A program made the position numbers and the translations under genes. From assembly GCF_004138125.1 (NCBI RefSeq), contig NZ_RXHS01000008.1:1-64000 (forward strand): DNA of 64,000 bases. The letters run 5' to 3'. Position 1 is the first letter of the stretch, and each line of letters opens with the position of its first letter. The notes below the pieces were generated by a model. That model was not told the origin of the DNA, did not search any database, and saw only the letters and a program-made list of their open reading frames with translations. Below are positions 8,864-19,335 of the stretch, piece after piece. Source of the stretch: Seramator thermalis. GTDB lineage: Bacteria > Bacteroidota > Bacteroidia > Bacteroidales > Dysgonomonadaceae.

Positions 8864-10387
8864 CTATTCCCACTCGATCGTTGCGGGTGGTTTGGACGAA
8901 ATGTCATATACTACGCGATTGACTCCCTTCACTTTGTTGATAATTTCATTCGAAACTTTCGCCAGAAACTCGTAGGGCAGATGTGCCCAATCGGCAGTCA
9001 TGGCATCGGTGGAGGTTACTGCTCGCAAAACGATGGTGTTTTCGTAAGTGCGCTCATCGCCCATCACGCCTACAGAGTGCACAGGAAGCAGAATCGCTCC
9101 CGCTTGCCATACTTTATCATAGAGGCCTGCCATTTGCAGATTGCTGATGAAGATATCGTCGGCATCCTGAGCAACACGAACTTTTTCGGGCGTGATTTCG
9201 CCTAAAATTCTAATTCCTAATCCGGGACCCGGAAAGGGATGACGATAAATCAGATTTTTCTGCATTCCAAGTTCAAGCCCGATACGACGTACTTCGTCCT
9301 TGAAAAGCAATCGTAAGGGTTCGCAAAGTTTCAACTGCATTTTTTCGGGCAGTCCGCCCACGTTGTGATGGCTTTTGATCGTCGTTCCGGTAATGGACAA
9401 CGATTCGATGATGTCGGGATAAATCGTTCCCTGTGCCAGCCACTTGATATCTTTCAACTTAAGAGCTTCTTCCTCGAAAACATCGATAAATCCCTTGCCG
9501 ATGATCTTTCGTTTCCGTTCGGGATCGGTAACACCCGCAAGTGCTTTATAAAAACGATCTTTGGCATCGACTCCTATTACATTCAATCCCAAATGTTTGT
9601 AGTTTTCGAGAACGGTCTCGAACTCGTTTTTTCGCAGTAATCCGTGATTGACAAATACACACGTCAGATTTTTGCCGATAGCCTTGTTGAGAAGCACTGC
9701 CGTCACCGACGAATCGACTCCGCCTGAGAGCGCAAGAATCACTTTGTCGTTACCCAACTGTTGTTTCAAATCGTTAACAGTGGTTTCGATAAACGAAGCC
9801 GGCGTCCAATCTTTTTGGCAACCGCAGATAGTAAGAAAATTATCGAGAATCCGTGTTCCCTCTTCGGTGTGAAACACTTCAGGATGAAACTGAACTCCCC
9901 AGGTTGGTTCGCCTTCAATTTTGTATGCGGCTATGTGTATATCGCCGGTGGAGGCAATCACCCTGAAAGTTTCGGGAATGTTCAAAATAGTGTCGCCGTG
10001 CGACATCCACACCTGCGACTGTTCACGAATATTTCCCAGCAATGCATCCGAAGTATCCTTGATATGAAGTTTTGCTCGTCCGTATTCTCGTGAGGCACTT
10101 TTGCCGACTTCTCCACCCGACGTTTGTGCAATGAGTTGGGCGCCATAACAAATTCCCAACACCGGATAATGACTCCGAAGGCGCGTAAGATCGGTTTTAA
10201 ATGCATTTTCGTCATTCACCGAAAAGGGGCTTCCCGAAAGTATTACACCTTTCACGTTGTCGTCGTCGAAGGGAAATTTATTGTAGGGAACGATCTCGCA
10301 AAATGTGTTTAATTCTCTGATTCGTCGCCCGATAAGTTGTGTAGTTTGCGATCCGAAATCGAGGATGACTATTTTTTCGTGTATCAT
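8864..10387 (-). CDS. guaA: GMP synthase (glutamine-hydrolysing)
   Basis: Converts XMP to GMP with ATP and glutamine-derived ammonia. From ATG at 10387 the protein is 507 aa and begins [14 protein letters not shown], the family N-terminus. The glutaminase domain has catalytic Cys80 in GICYGAQ and HPE in QFHPEVFH; the ATP pyrophosphatase domain has the PP-loop LSGGVDSS (about residue 220); the C-terminal dimerisation domain ends in the conserved TIEWE. The frame is open 21 codons further upstream to 10450, but a -7 promoter element lies inside that extension, so the shorter start is preferred. Confidence 0.96.
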   Translation of the reverse strand: MIHEKIVILDFGSQTTQLIGRRIRELNTFCEIVPYNKFPFDDDNVKGVILSGSPFSVNDENAFKTDLTRLRSHYPVLGICYGAQLIAQTSGGEVGKSASREYGRAKLHIKDTSDALLGNIREQSQVWMSHGDTILNIPETFRVIASTGDIHIAAYKIEGEPTWGVQFHPEVFHTEEGTRILDNFLTICGCQKDWTPASFIETTVNDLKQQLGNDKVILALSGGVDSSVTAVLLNKAIGKNLTCVFVNHGLLRKNEFETVLENYKHLGLNVIGVDAKDRFYKALAGVTDPERKRKIIGKGFIDVFEEEALKLKDIKWLAQGTIYPDIIESLSITGTTIKSHHNVGGLPEKMQLKLCEPLRLLFKDEVRRIGLELGMQKNLIYRHPFPGPGLGIRILGEITPEKVRVAQDADDIFISNLQMAGLYDKVWQAGAILLPVHSVGVMGDERTYENTIVLRAVTSTDAMTADWAHLPYEFLAKVSNEIINKVKGVNRVVYDISSKPPATIEWE

Positions 10388-10412
10388 TGTTGGAATGGTT
10401 TTATTTCGATTA

Positions 10413-10420
10413 CAAAAGTA
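10413..10420 (-). promoter_or_regulatory. -7 element of guaA
   Basis: On the minus strand this reads TACTTTTG, matching TAnnTTTG, 25 bp before the guaA ATG at 10387. It supports the short start because transcription would begin downstream of the alternative upstream start. No good -33 match at the normal spacing. Confidence 0.5.
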
Positions 10421-10559
10421 CATGATAATTTTCAATCGACACACATTCATTCCGATAGAGTGTCAACAATTGTTAGGCAAGAAGTGATATAAATTACAGA
10501 TTTCTCAATTCTCCCGAACAAAAAAGTAGAAAAAACGGTCGGCATATAAACATTTATAC

Positions 10560-10567
10560 TAACTTTG
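10560..10567 (+). promoter_or_regulatory. -7 element of the TPR/PD40 gene
   Basis: TAACTTTG matches TAnnTTTG and lies 19 bp before ATG 10587. It argues for the ATG at 10587 rather than the TTG at 10578, which would fall almost on the expected transcription start. Confidence 0.45.
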
Positions 10568-10586
10568 AACATCGGAATTGATTCTT

Positions 10587-12005
10587 ATGAAATTACGTTC
10601 GATTTTATTATTTTTTGCTTTTTCGGCACTTGTCGTTCAGGCACAAACGTTGGACGATGCCAAAAAAAAATTTGGCGAAGGACGATATGCCGAAGCCCTG
10701 CCTGTTTTTCAATCCGAATATGCTTCATCTCCCGAAAACGCACAAATCAATCATTGGTTGGGAGTTTGCCTTTACGAAACCGGAAAAATTCTGCAGTCCG
10801 AAAAATATCTTGCATTTGCTGCCAAAAAAAATATTCCCGAAGCTCACCTTTATCTGGGACAATTGTTCACGCTGATGTACCGCTTCGACGATGCCGAAAA
10901 GGAATTTACCCTTTACGAGAAAGCGAAACGACGCGACAAGGAAGCTCTGGCAAAACTGTCCGAGAAAAGAGCATTCTTGGAAAAGTTGAGAAAAATGGTA
11001 TCGCGCACCGAAGATGTCCAAATCATCGATAGTGTGGTTGTTCCCAAAAAAGTCTTTTTATCGGCTTATCATCTCAGTGCGACTTCCGGTTCGCTGTTGC
11101 CTATGCAGGATTTTTTCGAAAACGCACCCATAAATGATTTTCCCGTTTTTCTGAACGAACGCAAGGACAAGGTTTATTTTTCGTTAACGGATTCATTGAA
11201 AAATATCGATCTGTACACGATGGAAAAACTCCTTGACCATTTCGGCAACCAAAAGCGCCTTCCCGAATCGATAAACGATGCCGGCGATCAGGCATACCCT
11301 TTCGTCATGTCCGACGGCGTTACGATTTATTTTGCTTCAACCGGACATAATTCCATCGGCGGATACGATTTGTATATTACGCGATATAATTTTGCAAGCG
11401 ATTCGTATCTCAATCCCAATCAACTGAATATGCCTTTCAACTCGCCTTTTAACGATTATATGTTGGCTGTGGATGAAGAAAAAGGGGTTGGTTGGTTTGC
11501 TTCCGACCGATTTCAACCGGAAGATTCGGTTTGTGTTTATACGTTTATTCCCAACAGAGAGGTTACGTTGCTCGAAAATCCCGACGAAATATTTATGGCA
11601 AATCGAGCTCGCATTTCGTCTATTCGCGCCACCTGGAAGGAAGGTGTCGATTACTCGTCACTGATTGAGGAGCTTAAGGAAAACAATTCTACAAAAGTTG
11701 CTTCGCCGAAAAAAGATTTCGAATTCGTAATTGACGATAGCCGCACCTATCATCAACTTTCGGATTTCAAAAATGCCAATGCACGCAACTTGTATGTAAA
11801 AGCCATTAATTTGCAGAAACAGCTCGAGAGCGTCGAAAAGGAGCTTTCCGATAAACGTGACCGGTATGCACAAGCAGGTCCCGCCGAAAAGAACAATTTG
11901 GCATCCTCGATTCTTGCACTCGAAAAAGAGGCCGAAGCGCTACATCGTCAAATCGATGATCTTTTCGTTCAGAGTCGCAACACAGAGATAAGAAACACAT
12001 TTTAA
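10587..12005 (+). CDS. Secreted TPR and PD40 (WD40-like beta-propeller) repeat protein
   Basis: The 472-aa product starts MKLRSILLFFAFSALVVQAQ, a signal peptide with likely cleavage after AQA. Residues about 20-125 form TPR-like helical repeats (DDAKKKFGEGRYAEALPVF, HWLGVCLYETGK, PEAHLYLGQLF). Residues about 170-320 carry PD40-type strands (KVYFSLTDSLKNIDLY; DGVTIYFASTGHNSIGGYDL; GVGWFASDR), as in TolB-like and OmpA-associated proteins. The C-terminus is predicted coiled coil (KQLESVEKELSDKRDRYAQ). The arrangement resembles the outer-membrane-linked PorE/SprE-type TPR-PD40 group, but the usual OmpA-like C-terminal domain is absent. The exact role is unknown. Confidence 0.75.
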   Translation: MKLRSILLFFAFSALVVQAQTLDDAKKKFGEGRYAEALPVFQSEYASSPENAQINHWLGVCLYETGKILQSEKYLAFAAKKNIPEAHLYLGQLFTLMYRFDDAEKEFTLYEKAKRRDKEALAKLSEKRAFLEKLRKMVSRTEDVQIIDSVVVPKKVFLSAYHLSATSGSLLPMQDFFENAPINDFPVFLNERKDKVYFSLTDSLKNIDLYTMEKLLDHFGNQKRLPESINDAGDQAYPFVMSDGVTIYFASTGHNSIGGYDLYITRYNFASDSYLNPNQLNMPFNSPFNDYMLAVDEEKGVGWFASDRFQPEDSVCVYTFIPNREVTLLENPDEIFMANRARISSIRATWKEGVDYSSLIEELKENNSTKVASPKKDFEFVIDDSRTYHQLSDFKNANARNLYVKAINLQKQLESVEKELSDKRDRYAQAGPAEKNNLASSILALEKEAEALHRQIDDLFVQSRNTEIRNTF

Positions 12006-12020
12006 ATCGAATTTTTAAAT

Positions 12021-12515
12021 ATGCCAATAGATCTTATCATTGTTTCAGTCGTTATCCTCATCGGGATTATATTTTTGTTGCTCGAAATATTTCTTTTGCC
12101 GGGTGTTGGCATTGCAGGAATTACAGGAGCGCTCTTTGTGCTCGGAGGAATCGCCTACGCGTATGTGTATATAGGATCTGCACAGGGCAATATTTTGCTC
12201 ATTTCGTCGGCCATTCTTTTTGGAGGAGGTTTTTTTCTGTTGATCCGATCGAAATCACTGCGTAAAATTTCGCTCACTGCCGAAATCGATGCAACTGTCG
12301 ATAACAGCGACCTGAAAAAAATCGCCGTGGGAGATATAGGAAAAACCGTTTCGCGTCTCAACCCGATGGGCAAAGTCGATATCAATGGCGTAAGAGTGGA
12401 AGGCAAATCTATGGATGGCGAAATGATTGATGAAGATACCGAAATCGAGGTAACGAAAGTCGAATTATCGAATGTGCTCGTAAAACGCAAATCAAATCAC
12501 TTATTATACAATTAA
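12021..12515 (+). CDS. Short NfeD-family membrane protein
   Basis: The 164-aa protein has three or four hydrophobic helices in its first 85 residues ([56 protein letters not shown]). A small C-terminal beta domain follows ([19 protein letters not shown], then [20 protein letters not shown]), typical of the OB-fold NfeD domain. Short NfeD proteins are partners of flotillins and stomatins in membrane microdomain organisation. It is followed after 11 bp by floA, the usual partner, so the pair forms one unit. Confidence 0.88.
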   Translation: MPIDLIIVSVVILIGIIFLLLEIFLLPGVGIAGITGALFVLGGIAYAYVYIGSAQGNILLISSAILFGGGFFLLIRSKSLRKISLTAEIDATVDNSDLKKIAVGDIGKTVSRLNPMGKVDINGVRVEGKSMDGEMIDEDTEIEVTKVELSNVLVKRKSNHLLYN

Positions 12516-12526
12516 TATCTTATCTT

Positions 12527-13525
12527 ATGGAATTCAGTTTACTTATTATCATCGCAGTCATTGTCATCTTCGTGTTGATCTTCTTTCACTACGTACCCTT
12601 TTTCCTGTGGATCAATGCGTTGTCTGCCGGAGTTCATATTTCGCTGGTACAGCTTTTTTTGATGCGCTTGCGCAGAGTTCCTCCGCATACCATTGTTTAT
12701 GCCATGATCGAAGCCCACAAAGCGGGTCTTAAAAACGTTACGCGCGACAATCTCGAAGCGCATTATCTGGCCGGAGGCCACGTCGAAAAAGTGGTTCATG
12801 CACTCGTTTCGGCATCTAAAGCGAATATCGATTTATCTTTTCAAATGGCAACGGCTATCGATTTGGCAGGTCGCGATGTGTTGCAGGCCGTCCAAATGTC
12901 GGTCAATCCCAAAGTAATTGATACTCCTCCCGTTACGGCCGTTGCCATCGACGGAATTCAGTTGATAGCAAAAGCCCGAGTGACGGTTCGAGCCAATATC
13001 AAACAGTTGGTCGGTGGCGCAGGCGAAGAGACCATTTTGGCTCGTGTGGGCGAAGGTATTGTTTCTTCGATTGGGTCTGCCGTTTCGCACAAATCGGTAC
13101 TCGAAAATCCGGATTCAATCTCGAAACTCGTTCTCAAAAAAGGATTGGATGCCGGAACGGCTTTCGAAATTCTGTCTATCGATATAGCCGATATCGATAT
13201 CGGTAAAAATATCGGAGCTGTGCTGCAGATGGATCAGGCACAAGCCGACAAGAATATCGCGCAGGCTCGCGCCGAAGAACGTCGTGCTATGGCTATTGCT
13301 CTCGAACAGGAGATGAAAGCCAAAGCACAGGAAGCCAGGGCTAAGGTGATCGAGGCCGAAGCTCAAATTCCGATTGCTATGGCCGAAGCGTTTCGAAATG
13401 GAAATCTTGGCATTATGGATTATTACAGGATGCAGAACATCAAAGCAGATACCGATATGCGCGATGCGATAGCCAAACCACAGAGCGGCAGTACGTCAAT
13501 CGATAACAAATCGAGCATCAAATAA
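12527..13525 (+). CDS. floA: Flotillin-like protein FloA (UPF0365)
   Basis: Membrane scaffold protein that oligomerises in functional membrane microdomains. The 332-aa product has an N-terminal hydrophobic hairpin or helix (about residues 3-28), an SPFH-like core containing [19 protein letters not shown] and [11 protein letters not shown], and an Ala/Glu-rich coiled-coil segment ([37 protein letters not shown]) before a low-complexity tail. Length matches YqfA/FloA proteins (about 330 aa). It is the second gene of the nfeD-floA pair. Confidence 0.93.
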   Translation: MEFSLLIIIAVIVIFVLIFFHYVPFFLWINALSAGVHISLVQLFLMRLRRVPPHTIVYAMIEAHKAGLKNVTRDNLEAHYLAGGHVEKVVHALVSASKANIDLSFQMATAIDLAGRDVLQAVQMSVNPKVIDTPPVTAVAIDGIQLIAKARVTVRANIKQLVGGAGEETILARVGEGIVSSIGSAVSHKSVLENPDSISKLVLKKGLDAGTAFEILSIDIADIDIGKNIGAVLQMDQAQADKNIAQARAEERRAMAIALEQEMKAKAQEARAKVIEAEAQIPIAMAEAFRNGNLGIMDYYRMQNIKADTDMRDAIAKPQSGSTSIDNKSSIK

Positions 13526-13561
13526 ATGAAATTTCAGATGAAATAATCTAATCAATACATT

Positions 13562-14428
13562 ATGAGAATAATACCGGAATCGGAATTTATCATTAACCCC
13601 AATGGCAGCGCTTTTCATCTTCATATCAAACCCGAACAACTGGCCGATAAAATTGTGATGATGGGCGATCCCGATCGGGTTGGCATGACGGGAAAATTTT
13701 TCGATAGTATCGAATGCGACATACAAAGTCGCGAGTTCCACACCATCACGGGTATGTACAAGGGTAAACGCATTACCGCTCTATCACACGGAATCGGAAC
13801 CGACAATATCGACATTGTTTTCACTGAATTGGATGCATTGGCCAATATCGATTTCAATACGCGTTGTGTGAAGGACAATTTTCGTCAACTTACGGTCGTG
13901 CGTGTAGGCACTTCAGGTGGAATGCAGCCTTACTGCCCCGTGGGTTCGTTTGTCGTTTCCGAAAAATCTATCGGGTTCGACGGCCTTATCCACTATTATG
14001 CCGGCTCTGAAGAGGTGCGCGAAGTGGATTTTGAAGAAGAATTTCAAAAACAGGTTAACTGGTCCCCTTTTCATTGCTCACCTTATGTGGTGAGTGCCGA
14101 TGAAGAACTTATCGACCGAATCGGATTCGATATGATTCGTGGCGTTACCATTTCGGCTATCGGCTTTTATGGACCGCAAGGACGTTATGTTCGTTTGCCT
14201 TTGGCCGATCCCGATCTCAATGCAAAAATCGAAGCTTTCCGCTATGGCGATTATTCAATCACTAATTACGAAATGGAAAGTTCGGCTGTTGCAGGACTCG
14301 GGAAAATGATGGGTCATAAGGCAATGACCGTTTGTGCCATTATCGCAAACCGGGTTGCGCTCAACTCAACCGCAAACTACCGGGGCTCTATCGAAGAACT
14401 TATCAAAATAGTTTTGGACAGAATTTAA
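13562..14428 (+). CDS. Nucleoside phosphorylase (PNP/UDP phosphorylase family)
   Basis: Phosphorolysis of a nucleoside to base and (deoxy)ribose-1-phosphate in salvage. The 288-aa protein shows the family landmarks: MMGDPDRV (phosphate-binding loop), GIGTDNIDIVFTELDAL, VVRVGTSGGMQPYCPVGS, and the ribose-binding YEMESSAVAGLGKMMG near the C-terminus. It resembles uridine phosphorylase-type sequences more than trimeric PNP, but the base preference cannot be fixed by reading. It follows floA by 36 bp and precedes the M16 peptidase by 34 bp on the same strand, without a clear promoter in between. Confidence 0.88.
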   Translation: MRIIPESEFIINPNGSAFHLHIKPEQLADKIVMMGDPDRVGMTGKFFDSIECDIQSREFHTITGMYKGKRITALSHGIGTDNIDIVFTELDALANIDFNTRCVKDNFRQLTVVRVGTSGGMQPYCPVGSFVVSEKSIGFDGLIHYYAGSEEVREVDFEEEFQKQVNWSPFHCSPYVVSADEELIDRIGFDMIRGVTISAIGFYGPQGRYVRLPLADPDLNAKIEAFRYGDYSITNYEMESSAVAGLGKMMGHKAMTVCAIIANRVALNSTANYRGSIEELIKIVLDRI

Positions 14429-14462
14429 TTATCATCAATTTCTACATCTAACAATTGCTACA

Positions 14463-17276
14463 ATGCGAAAATTTATTTTATCTGCATTCCTCTCCTTTGC
14501 GACCTTGATCATGGCGCAACAAAACCTGACGTTGCCTATCGATCCGCAAGTAAGAACAGGTAAACTCGAAAACGGTCTTACCTACTACATTCGTCACAAC
14601 AATTTGCCCGAACACAGAGCCGACTTCTATATTGCTCAAAAAGTAGGGTCGATGCAGGAAGAAGACCATCAAGCAGGACTTGCCCACTTTTTGGAACACA
14701 TGGCTTTCAACGGGACTAAAAATTTTCCCGGCAAAACCATGCTCGAATATCTGCAGAACAACGGTATCAAGTTCGGTTACAATATCAATGCCTATACTTC
14801 CTTTGACGAAACGGTTTATTATCTCACCGACATCCCGACGAACAACAAAAACCTGATGGATTCCTGTTTGCTCGTATTGCACGATTGGTCGAATGCGATA
14901 TCCCTCGAACCTGAAGAAATAGAAAAGGAGCGTGGGGTAATTCGGGAAGAATGGCGCACGCGTGGTGGTGCACAACAGCGTTTGTGGGAACAGCTCCTGC
15001 CCGTTATGTATCCTGATAGCAAGTATGCCAAACGTATGCCTATCGGCTCAATCGATGTGATCAACAATTTCAAGCCCGAAGAACTGAGGGGATACTATCA
15101 TAAATGGTATCGCCCCGATTTGCAGGGGATTATCGTAGTTGGCGATGTGAATGTGGATGAAATGGAAAAACAAATCAAGGATCTGTTTTCTCCGATTAAA
15201 CTCGATGAAAATCGCGCCGAAAGAATTTATTATCCCGTTCCCGACAACAAAGAGCCCATTGTTGCCCTTGCTACTGATCCCGAAGCAAGGACGGCACAAG
15301 TGATGGTGTTTTTCAAACACGATCCGATTCCGACAGAATTGAAAAATACGCAGGCCGGATTTATCACCCAATATGTGATGAATGTTGCTTCTGCTATGCT
15401 CAATCAGCGTTTCCGGGAAATCACCCAAAAGCCGGACGCTCCTTTTACTTTTGCTTACGCTTATGACGGCGATTACTTTGTGGCCAAAACCAAAGATGCC
15501 TGGACTGAAGTCGCAGGAAGCGCCGAAGACAAAATCGACCTGGCACTGGGCGCTTTGATTCGCGAATCCGAAAGGGTGAAAAAATTCGGATTTACGGCTT
15601 CAGAATACGATATTGCCCGAACAAACATTCTCAAGAATTACGAAAATCTTTATAACAACCGCGACAAACAGAAAAACGAGCTCTATTCGCAGGAATATGT
15701 CAGATCATTTACCGATGGCGAAGCTATTCCGGGTATCGAATTCGAATATCAATTCATTCAGGCTCTTGCTCCGAATATTCCCGTCGAAGCTATTAATCAA
15801 ACAATAAAACAACTTATTGGAGATCAAAACATCGTCATCTCGGTTACCGGCCCGCAGAAAGAGGGGCTTGTATATCCCACTAAAGACGAACTTCTAACGG
15901 TGATAAAAACAGTGCAGAACGAAAATATCGAGCCCTATAAGGAACAAATCATCAACGAACCGCTGGTGGCTACACCGCCTGCACCCGGAAAAATCGTAGA
16001 AACCGAAAGGGATGCGGATATGGACGCTACCATCTGGACATTGTCGAACGGAATAAAAGTAATTTTGAAAAACACGAATTTCAAAGATGATGAAATATTG
16101 ATGACAGCTTCGGCATTGGGCGGATATTCAAAATTTGCAGAAAAAGATCCTGTCAACTGCAAAGTAATGAATTCGGTGATGAATTTGGGCGGAGTTGGCA
16201 AATTCAGTGCTACCGATCTACCGAAAGTGCTTGCCGGCAAAACGGCTTCGGCTTCTCCCAGTGTAAGTCTGACAACTCAAGACATCAACGGATCGTCATC
16301 TATCAAAGATTTCGAAACCATGATGCAATTGGTTTATCTTTACTTTACGGCCCCACGTCGGGACGAAGATGCATTCAAATCGTTTATGCAGCGTACCGAA
16401 ACGCAACTCAAAAATCAGGAAGCCGAACCTATGGTTGCTTTCAGCGACTCGGTTACGAAAGCCATATACGGCGTTAATCCGTTGGTCGGACGTCTCAAAT
16501 TGCAAGATTTAAGCAGGATCGACTACAATCGCATTATGGACATGTATAACGAGATATTTTCAAATCCCGGCCGGTTCGTTTTTACATTGGTTGGAAATAT
16601 CGACGAGAGTAAAGTGAAACCCGTCATCGAACAATATTTGGCTTCGATTCCCGGAAAAGCCGAAAAGGGCGATTTCGTGAAAGTGCCCATGTCGATGAAA
16701 AAAGGCAAATCGGATAATATTTTTGAGCGCGAAATGAAAAACCCGAAAGCTTCCGTATTTGTCGGCGTATCGGGCGATACCCAACGTTCGCTTAAAAATC
16801 AAATTCTGATGAGTATGTTCGATCAGATTCTCGATATTGTTTACACCGAAAAGGTTCGCGAAGATGAAGGCGGATCTTATGGCGTTTACGCCGGAGGCAG
16901 CATCGCACGCTATCCCGAAGGGCAAACAATGCTTCAGATTGTTTATGATACCGATCCGGCGAAAATGGAGAAACTGAATCAGATCATTTTCCGCGAACTC
17001 GAATCGATGGCACAAAATGGTCCTCGCGAAGCCGATTTCACGAAAGTGAAGGAATACATGAACAAAAAATATAACGAAAACCTGAAAGAAAACAGTTATT
17101 GGATGAATGTCCTCGACACCAAGTATTTTTATGGCGAAGACAATCACACAGAATATCTGAAAACCGTAAATTCCGTTACTTCAAAAGATATTCAGGAATT
17201 TGCGAAAAAGCTGATTTCGCAGGGCAATCAAGCAACGGTCGTAATGATGCCGAAACAGGCAACGACCGTCAAATAA
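14463..17276 (+). CDS. Secreted M16-family (pitrilysin/insulinase) zinc metallopeptidase
   Basis: The 937-aa product begins with a signal peptide (MRKFILSAFLSFATLIMAQQ). The inverted zinc motif HxxEH is present as HFLEH (His75, Glu78, His79), with the third ligand Glu near residues 154-156 in EIEKERGVIREEW. The protein contains two homologous halves, as in the long periplasmic M16 peptidases: an active N-terminal half and a C-terminal half starting near ATIWTLSNGIKVIL that lacks HxxEH. The second half has the Arg/Tyr substrate-pocket type segment EDEGGSYGVYAGGS. It is likely a periplasmic peptide-degrading enzyme. A terminator hairpin follows. Confidence 0.93.
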   Translation: MRKFILSAFLSFATLIMAQQNLTLPIDPQVRTGKLENGLTYYIRHNNLPEHRADFYIAQKVGSMQEEDHQAGLAHFLEHMAFNGTKNFPGKTMLEYLQNNGIKFGYNINAYTSFDETVYYLTDIPTNNKNLMDSCLLVLHDWSNAISLEPEEIEKERGVIREEWRTRGGAQQRLWEQLLPVMYPDSKYAKRMPIGSIDVINNFKPEELRGYYHKWYRPDLQGIIVVGDVNVDEMEKQIKDLFSPIKLDENRAERIYYPVPDNKEPIVALATDPEARTAQVMVFFKHDPIPTELKNTQAGFITQYVMNVASAMLNQRFREITQKPDAPFTFAYAYDGDYFVAKTKDAWTEVAGSAEDKIDLALGALIRESERVKKFGFTASEYDIARTNILKNYENLYNNRDKQKNELYSQEYVRSFTDGEAIPGIEFEYQFIQALAPNIPVEAINQTIKQLIGDQNIVISVTGPQKEGLVYPTKDELLTVIKTVQNENIEPYKEQIINEPLVATPPAPGKIVETERDADMDATIWTLSNGIKVILKNTNFKDDEILMTASALGGYSKFAEKDPVNCKVMNSVMNLGGVGKFSATDLPKVLAGKTASASPSVSLTTQDINGSSSIKDFETMMQLVYLYFTAPRRDEDAFKSFMQRTETQLKNQEAEPMVAFSDSVTKAIYGVNPLVGRLKLQDLSRIDYNRIMDMYNEIFSNPGRFVFTLVGNIDESKVKPVIEQYLASIPGKAEKGDFVKVPMSMKKGKSDNIFEREMKNPKASVFVGVSGDTQRSLKNQILMSMFDQILDIVYTEKVREDEGGSYGVYAGGSIARYPEGQTMLQIVYDTDPAKMEKLNQIIFRELESMAQNGPREADFTKVKEYMNKKYNENLKENSYWMNVLDTKYFYGEDNHTEYLKTVNSVTSKDIQEFAKKLISQGNQATVVMMPKQATTVK

Positions 17277-17302
17277 TTTTACATCGTCTCTTCTATACTT
17301 TG

Positions 17303-17340
17303 GAGGCTGTCTCGAAGAAGGACAGCCTCATTTATTTTCT
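17303..17340 (+). terminator. Intrinsic terminator after the M16 peptidase gene
   Basis: GAGGCTGTC (17303-17311) pairs perfectly with GACAGCCTC (17321-17329) around a 9-nt loop, followed by a T-rich tract (ATTTATTTTCT). The stem sequence is nearly the same as that of the terminator after pgk at about 39.98 kb. Confidence 0.8.
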
Positions 17341-17413
17341 GTTTATTTATATTGCCGTCACTTAAAGTTGTAGATTGTCACAAAAAACGAATACGTATTA
17401 ACCCAGATTGCAG

Positions 17414-19297
17414 CTAACCATCGTTAATTTGCTGAAAACCGGAAAATTGATTTTTTTTGAATTCCGATTTGTGTACTACAGATTTTCGTTTGACGAAGGG
17501 ATAATTTCTGTACCCCAATGCCTGATAAATCGTCTTGACTTTTTCGTTTGGATCGGTGCAACGACGCACATAAATGGTTTCACCGAAATTGTTTTTTCCA
17601 TACGTGGTAACCACCTTTTGCGTGTTGGTTATGCGCACGATTTCCTGCCAGTCATGGTGGATCCCTTTTGCCTTCAGCTGATAGCGAATGGTATTCACCA
17701 GAGAGTAGGCAAGCAAACCAAGATATAGATGTGCCAGCGTAGCATCGTCGTTTTTATGATAAACGGGACGTAAATCCAAATCGGTCTTCAGACATCGGAA
17801 AGCGCTCTCTACCTCACGAATGGTGTTGTAAATGATCCAGAGGGTTTCTTCTCCTTCCGTTTTCAGAGATGTTCGGATGAAATAAACCCCCAAACGCTCT
17901 TCAGCCTCGATAGAGTTTTCTTTTTTCGTCAAAATAATTTCGGTGGCCGTGTCTTGCTCGCTTCTTACCTCAATAGAGTAAAACCGTGCAGCTGAGGGAT
18001 ACTTTTCAATTGCCCTGCCAATGCGTTGATGTACTTTGTCTATCTTCTTTACTCCATGTTTCTTCTCCAACGATTGCCTTATCTTCTCTATTTCCTGCAA
18101 AAACCGGCTCTCAAACTGATTTTTCATCGAGCCTTCCTTCAGGGCTTTCCCCGGACTGCTTATTTTCAGCAAATAATCAGTCATGCCAGCCGATTGCACC
18201 CTTTCAAGGGTTACCGTCTCATCGTTTTTGGTGTTTACTTTGCATACTTTCCCTTCGGGGCCAATGGCGTAATCCTTTATCTTTGTTCGGCTCACGCACA
18301 CGTAGTCGTATCCATTGGCCCGGATCAGTGCCAGATTTTCTTCAGTAGCTATACCGGCATCCAGTACAACAATGGCACGGCATTGACTCTCCGCCGTACG
18401 TACCCGTATCCTGTCGATGATTCCTGGCAGGGAGCTGCTGTCCGACATATTGCCCTCGAATACATCCGAGTATTTGATAAATCCTTCTGCATTGACTACC
18501 AAGGCCGGAACAATCAGCCTGGCATCGCTCCGCTTTTCCTTGCTCCGCCCGAAACGGGCTAAGTTGCTCCCCTTCTTTTCTCCTTCAAAATAGGTGTTGG
18601 TCAAATCGTAAAGGATGATCTTGTCCTGCAAATCGAAAAGTTCGTTCGTCCGTTTGGAGAGGTGCGCTTCCAGCCTGTCCTTTACCCGGTATAAGTCCAA
18701 TGCGCTTTGGTAGAGCTTGTCTTTGGTAATCTTTTCCATCGGATATCCGGTAATCTCGCATACGGCTGAGTTCTCCTGTATCCACCGCGTGGTGCGAAGT
18801 TCGGAGTGGGGATAAACGGCCCGACTGATGATTTGCGTAAAGGCTAACCGTATCTGTTCTTCTTCCCATCCCATCTCTTCCAGCTTTTCCCTGAAGCGCA
18901 GCTGTTCCATCCCCTGATAGCACATCCATTCCGCTCCTGCTTCCCTGCCATCCTTTAGAAGAAGTTCATCGATGTTTACCATACGCTTCTTTTCCTCATA
19001 TGCCCTGTCCGACACATCGATCTTGCCGCTTTCGACCAATTGCTGCCAATAGATGTCTGCCCAGCGAACAGCTTCTTCATCTCCTTGTTCAAAAACATTC
19101 GGGGTGCGGTTTAACCGGTCGGTTAATATGCGACGGATGTCGTTCAGCTTTTCTACTTCATACGGCAAAAAACCGATCGTGAGCAGCGGTCGGTGACAGA
19201 TGCGCCCCGATACGTTCCGGTAGCTTTCTACCAAACGATAATATCCTTCGTAACGTGCCGTTTCGGGATTCCTGCGTATGACCGATTTGAAATACAT
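17414..19297 (-). CDS. IS1634-family DDE transposase
   Basis: The protein (627 aa from ATG 19297, MYFKSVIRRNPETARYEGYY) is a large IS4-superfamily transposase of IS1634 type. Candidate catalytic residues are the Asp in ILYDLTNTYFEG, the Asp in AIVVLDAGIATEENL, and the Glu in EVESAFRCLKTDLDLRPVYH, which belongs to the Y-(2)-R-(3)-E-type signature. The frame is open 11 codons further upstream to a TTG at 19330, but a promoter-like sequence overlaps that extension. The stop lies at the inner edge of the left terminal repeat. Confidence 0.9.
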   Translation of the reverse strand: MYFKSVIRRNPETARYEGYYRLVESYRNVSGRICHRPLLTIGFLPYEVEKLNDIRRILTDRLNRTPNVFEQGDEEAVRWADIYWQQLVESGKIDVSDRAYEEKKRMVNIDELLLKDGREAGAEWMCYQGMEQLRFREKLEEMGWEEEQIRLAFTQIISRAVYPHSELRTTRWIQENSAVCEITGYPMEKITKDKLYQSALDLYRVKDRLEAHLSKRTNELFDLQDKIILYDLTNTYFEGEKKGSNLARFGRSKEKRSDARLIVPALVVNAEGFIKYSDVFEGNMSDSSSLPGIIDRIRVRTAESQCRAIVVLDAGIATEENLALIRANGYDYVCVSRTKIKDYAIGPEGKVCKVNTKNDETVTLERVQSAGMTDYLLKISSPGKALKEGSMKNQFESRFLQEIEKIRQSLEKKHGVKKIDKVHQRIGRAIEKYPSAARFYSIEVRSEQDTATEIILTKKENSIEAEERLGVYFIRTSLKTEGEETLWIIYNTIREVESAFRCLKTDLDLRPVYHKNDDATLAHLYLGLLAYSLVNTIRYQLKAKGIHHDWQEIVRITNTQKVVTTYGKNNFGETIYVRRCTDPNEKVKTIYQALGYRNYPFVKRKSVVHKSEFKKNQFSGFQQINDG

Positions 19298-19303
19298 AAC
19301 GGC

Positions 19304-19335
19304 CAAAGGTAGTCCGCTTTTTCTTATCAAACAAT
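19304..19335 (-). promoter_or_regulatory. Probable transposase promoter inside the IS
   Basis: On the minus strand ATTG (19335-19332), 20 nt, then TACCTTTG (19311-19304), a close fit to TTTG-N19-21-TAnnTTTG. Transcription would start almost at the ATG at 19297, giving a leaderless or nearly leaderless mRNA. Confidence 0.4.

Noticed and set aside
10388-10450. N-terminal extension of guaA
   Set aside because: Family homology begins at MIHEKIV, and a -7 promoter element lies within the extension.
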